Assembly: GCA_965228775.1 (NCBI GenBank)
Contig: OZ245840.1
Location: 3,038,001-3,102,000, forward strand
Direction of reading: 5' to 3'
DNA length: 64,000 nt
Source of the DNA: JANQMY01 sp965228775
GTDB taxonomy: Bacteria; Pseudomonadota; Alphaproteobacteria; JANQMY01
The translations under genes were made by a program, and so were the position numbers. How positions within the stretch are numbered: position 1 is the stretch's first letter; every line of letters begins with the position of its first letter. This document shows, piece after piece, positions 62,491-64,000 of the stretch. The notes beneath the pieces were generated by a model, which was not told the origin of the DNA, ran no database searches, and saw only the letters and a program-made list of their open reading frames with translations.

Positions 62491-64000
62491 ATGGCTCAAG
62501 AACGTCAGACCAAGCGTTATTGGCGTGGTGCGCGCAGTTTGTGTGGCGCCACAGTTTTAGTCAGCACATTGTTGTCCAGCACGGCAGTGTTTGCTCAAAT
62601 CGATGAAATCATCGTCACCTCGCAGAAGCGCGAACAGAGCATTCAAGATGTTCCGATCTCTGTTTTTGTGGTGGATGGCGATTTCTTATCGTCGCGCAAT
62701 TTCAATGAAGTTTCCGAATTGCAGTTCGTTGTTCCGGGGTTCGGCTTGAATGATGCCAATAATCCGAATGGCCAGGGCTTCCAGGTTCGCGGTATCGGTA
62801 CGCAGACATTTGGCATCGGGACGGAAGACTCCGTCGGTGTTGTCGTTGATGGTGTTGTGGTCGGTCGCACGGTTGGCGGCCTCGTTGATCTGTCCGACAT
62901 TGAACGGGTCGAGATTTTGCGCGGCCCACAAGGAACGCTGTTCGGCAAGAATGCATCGGCAGGCCTGCTCAATATCGTCACTAAGGGGCCGACTGAAGAA
63001 TTCGCGGCAGAAGCAGGTTTCAGCTACAGCGAGAAAAATGAGATTAAGGCGAATGCTGCCGTATCGGGACCTTTGTTAGGAACGGACAAAGCCTTTTTCC
63101 GTTTGAATGGGTATGTGAACAAGCGGGATGGCTTGATCGACAACATCTTCGACGGGCGGGAACTCAATGACCGTAACGAAGTCGGTGTGCGCGGTAAGCT
63201 TGAGGTCCGTTTGTCGGACAGCTTAACCCTCAATCTTGCGGGCGACTTCATTGACCGTGATATCGACTGCTGCGCAGCGACGGCGATTAATGTCACGCCG
63301 GGCGTGGCGGCCATAACAGCTCCCGTTGTTGCCGGCTTTGATAATGATCAGCTTAATGACAATGGTAACTACTTTACCGACCTTGAAGTTTGGGGCACGT
63401 CCGCGCAGCTCGATTGGGACGTGGGTGACCATACGATTACGTCGATCACGGCCTATCGGGGATATGAGGTCATCCAGGAACAAGAAATTGACCTGATTCC
63501 AGGTACGATTTTGAGCGCCAATTTGGGTGATAGTCAGCAAGACCAAATCACACAAGAACTGCGCGTCACCTCCCCGACCGGGAACCTCATTGACTATGTG
63601 ACCGGCCTCTACTTCTTCCGGCAGAATAGTAAAAACGTATTGGAACAGCGGATCGGTCCATCCGCCGACCTTCCGGCCCGCGAAGTGGATACGTTGAACT
63701 ATGCCGCATTCGGTGAGGCCACGGTGAACGTCAGCGAAGAGCTGCGCCTCATCGCCGGTTTGCGTCTTGTGCGCGAAGAATTGGATCTGGACTTTTTCCG
63801 GCCCACGGTTCCCTTCCGGTTTGGCGGGGCGACCGGTGTGACGACCGATCCTACACTTGCGGCCTCGGATGGACTGACGCTTGTCGAAAGCGACACGGAC
63901 GATACCAATCTGTCTTGGCGTTTCGGCGTTCAGTACGACGTGTTGGAAGACGCGATGGTCTACTTCACCGCATCTCGTGGTTACAAAGGGGGCGGTTTCA
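62491..64000 (+). CDS. TonB-dependent outer-membrane receptor 4 (truncated by window edge)
   Basis: The frame is open from the ATG at 62491 (GGGGGAG site) to the end of the window, so 503 residues are visible. It has a signal peptide ending near VFA-QIDE, the TonB-box-like DEIIVTSQKREQSIQDVPIS, and the plug signature VEILRGPQGTLFGKNASAG. The barrel continues past the window. It closely resembles receptor 3, including LIDNIFDGR and a CCA-rich strand, so the two are recent paralogues. Confidence 0.9.
   Translation, partial: MAQERQTKRYWRGARSLCGATVLVSTLLSSTAVFAQIDEIIVTSQKREQSIQDVPISVFVVDGDFLSSRNFNEVSELQFVVPGFGLNDANNPNGQGFQVRGIGTQTFGIGTEDSVGVVVDGVVVGRTVGGLVDLSDIERVEILRGPQGTLFGKNASAGLLNIVTKGPTEEFAAEAGFSYSEKNEIKANAAVSGPLLGTDKAFFRLNGYVNKRDGLIDNIFDGRELNDRNEVGVRGKLEVRLSDSLTLNLAGDFIDRDIDCCAATAINVTPGVAAITAPVVAGFDNDQLNDNGNYFTDLEVWGTSAQLDWDVGDHTITSITAYRGYEVIQEQEIDLIPGTILSANLGDSQQDQITQELRVTSPTGNLIDYVTGLYFFRQNSKNVLEQRIGPSADLPAREVDTLNYAAFGEATVNVSEELRLIAGLRLVREELDLDFFRPTVPFRFGGATGVTTDPTLAASDGLTLVESDTDDTNLSWRFGVQYDVLEDAMVYFTASRGYKGGGF

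Overview
The window is 64 kb of a moderately GC-rich Gram-negative chromosome. TonB-dependent receptors with signal peptides, lipoproteins, TetR regulators and the style of the catabolic genes suggest an alphaproteobacterium, but no rRNA or phylogenetic marker is present, so this is inference. The dominant theme is steroid degradation by the aerobic 9,10-seco pathway.

Layout. (1) 1-10.8 kb is ordinary chromosome: a GST fragment, a saccharopine-dehydrogenase-like reductase, an FkbM methyltransferase, a Baeyer-Villiger-type monooxygenase with a GFA protein, two DUF2799 lipoproteins around a YaiI protein, an APH-type phosphotransferase, and tRNA-Ser(CGA) preceded by two 120-bp tandem repeats that carry its 5' end. 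(2) 11.0-21.3 kb is an eight-gene minus-strand run: acyl-CoA ligase, enoyl-CoA hydratase, flavin reductase (HsaB-like), hydratase (HsaE-like), acylating aldehyde dehydrogenase (HsaG-like), aldolase (HsaF-like), zinc alcohol dehydrogenase and a 1150-residue carboxylic acid reductase. (3) 22.0-35.3 kb is mainly plus strand: TonB receptor, KSTD-like flavoprotein, DUF1330, KstD, KshA, HsaA, HsaD, HsaC and a second KstD, with one minus-strand SDR. Sections 2 and 3 together encode ring opening and degradation of rings A/B to pyruvate and an acyl-CoA.

(4) 35.4-50.9 kb holds accessory steroid or acyl-CoA genes: three TetR regulators, an acyl-CoA dehydrogenase, SDRs, a TonB receptor, an MFS transporter beside a broken MFS remnant, a ligase-SDR-hydratase operon, and a divergent operon of a DUF35 protein, a thiolase-like protein with serine at the usual catalytic cysteine, TetR and a CaiB-type CoA-transferase. 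(5) 51.2-64 kb looks like a conjugate-processing block: cytoplasmic GH3 glycosidase, GPH-family symporter, TetR, two lipoprotein sulfatases, two TonB receptors and another TetR.

Taken together, the sequence is consistent with uptake of a steroid, possibly as a glycosylated and/or sulfated conjugate, through TonB receptors, removal of sulfate and sugar, activation and shortening of side-chain acids as CoA esters, and ring cleavage. Not seen in the window are the Ksh reductase (KshB), IpdAB/IpdC for rings C/D, and a formylglycine-generating enzyme for the sulfatases. Several intergenic regions contain clean palindromes that are candidate operators for the five TetR regulators.
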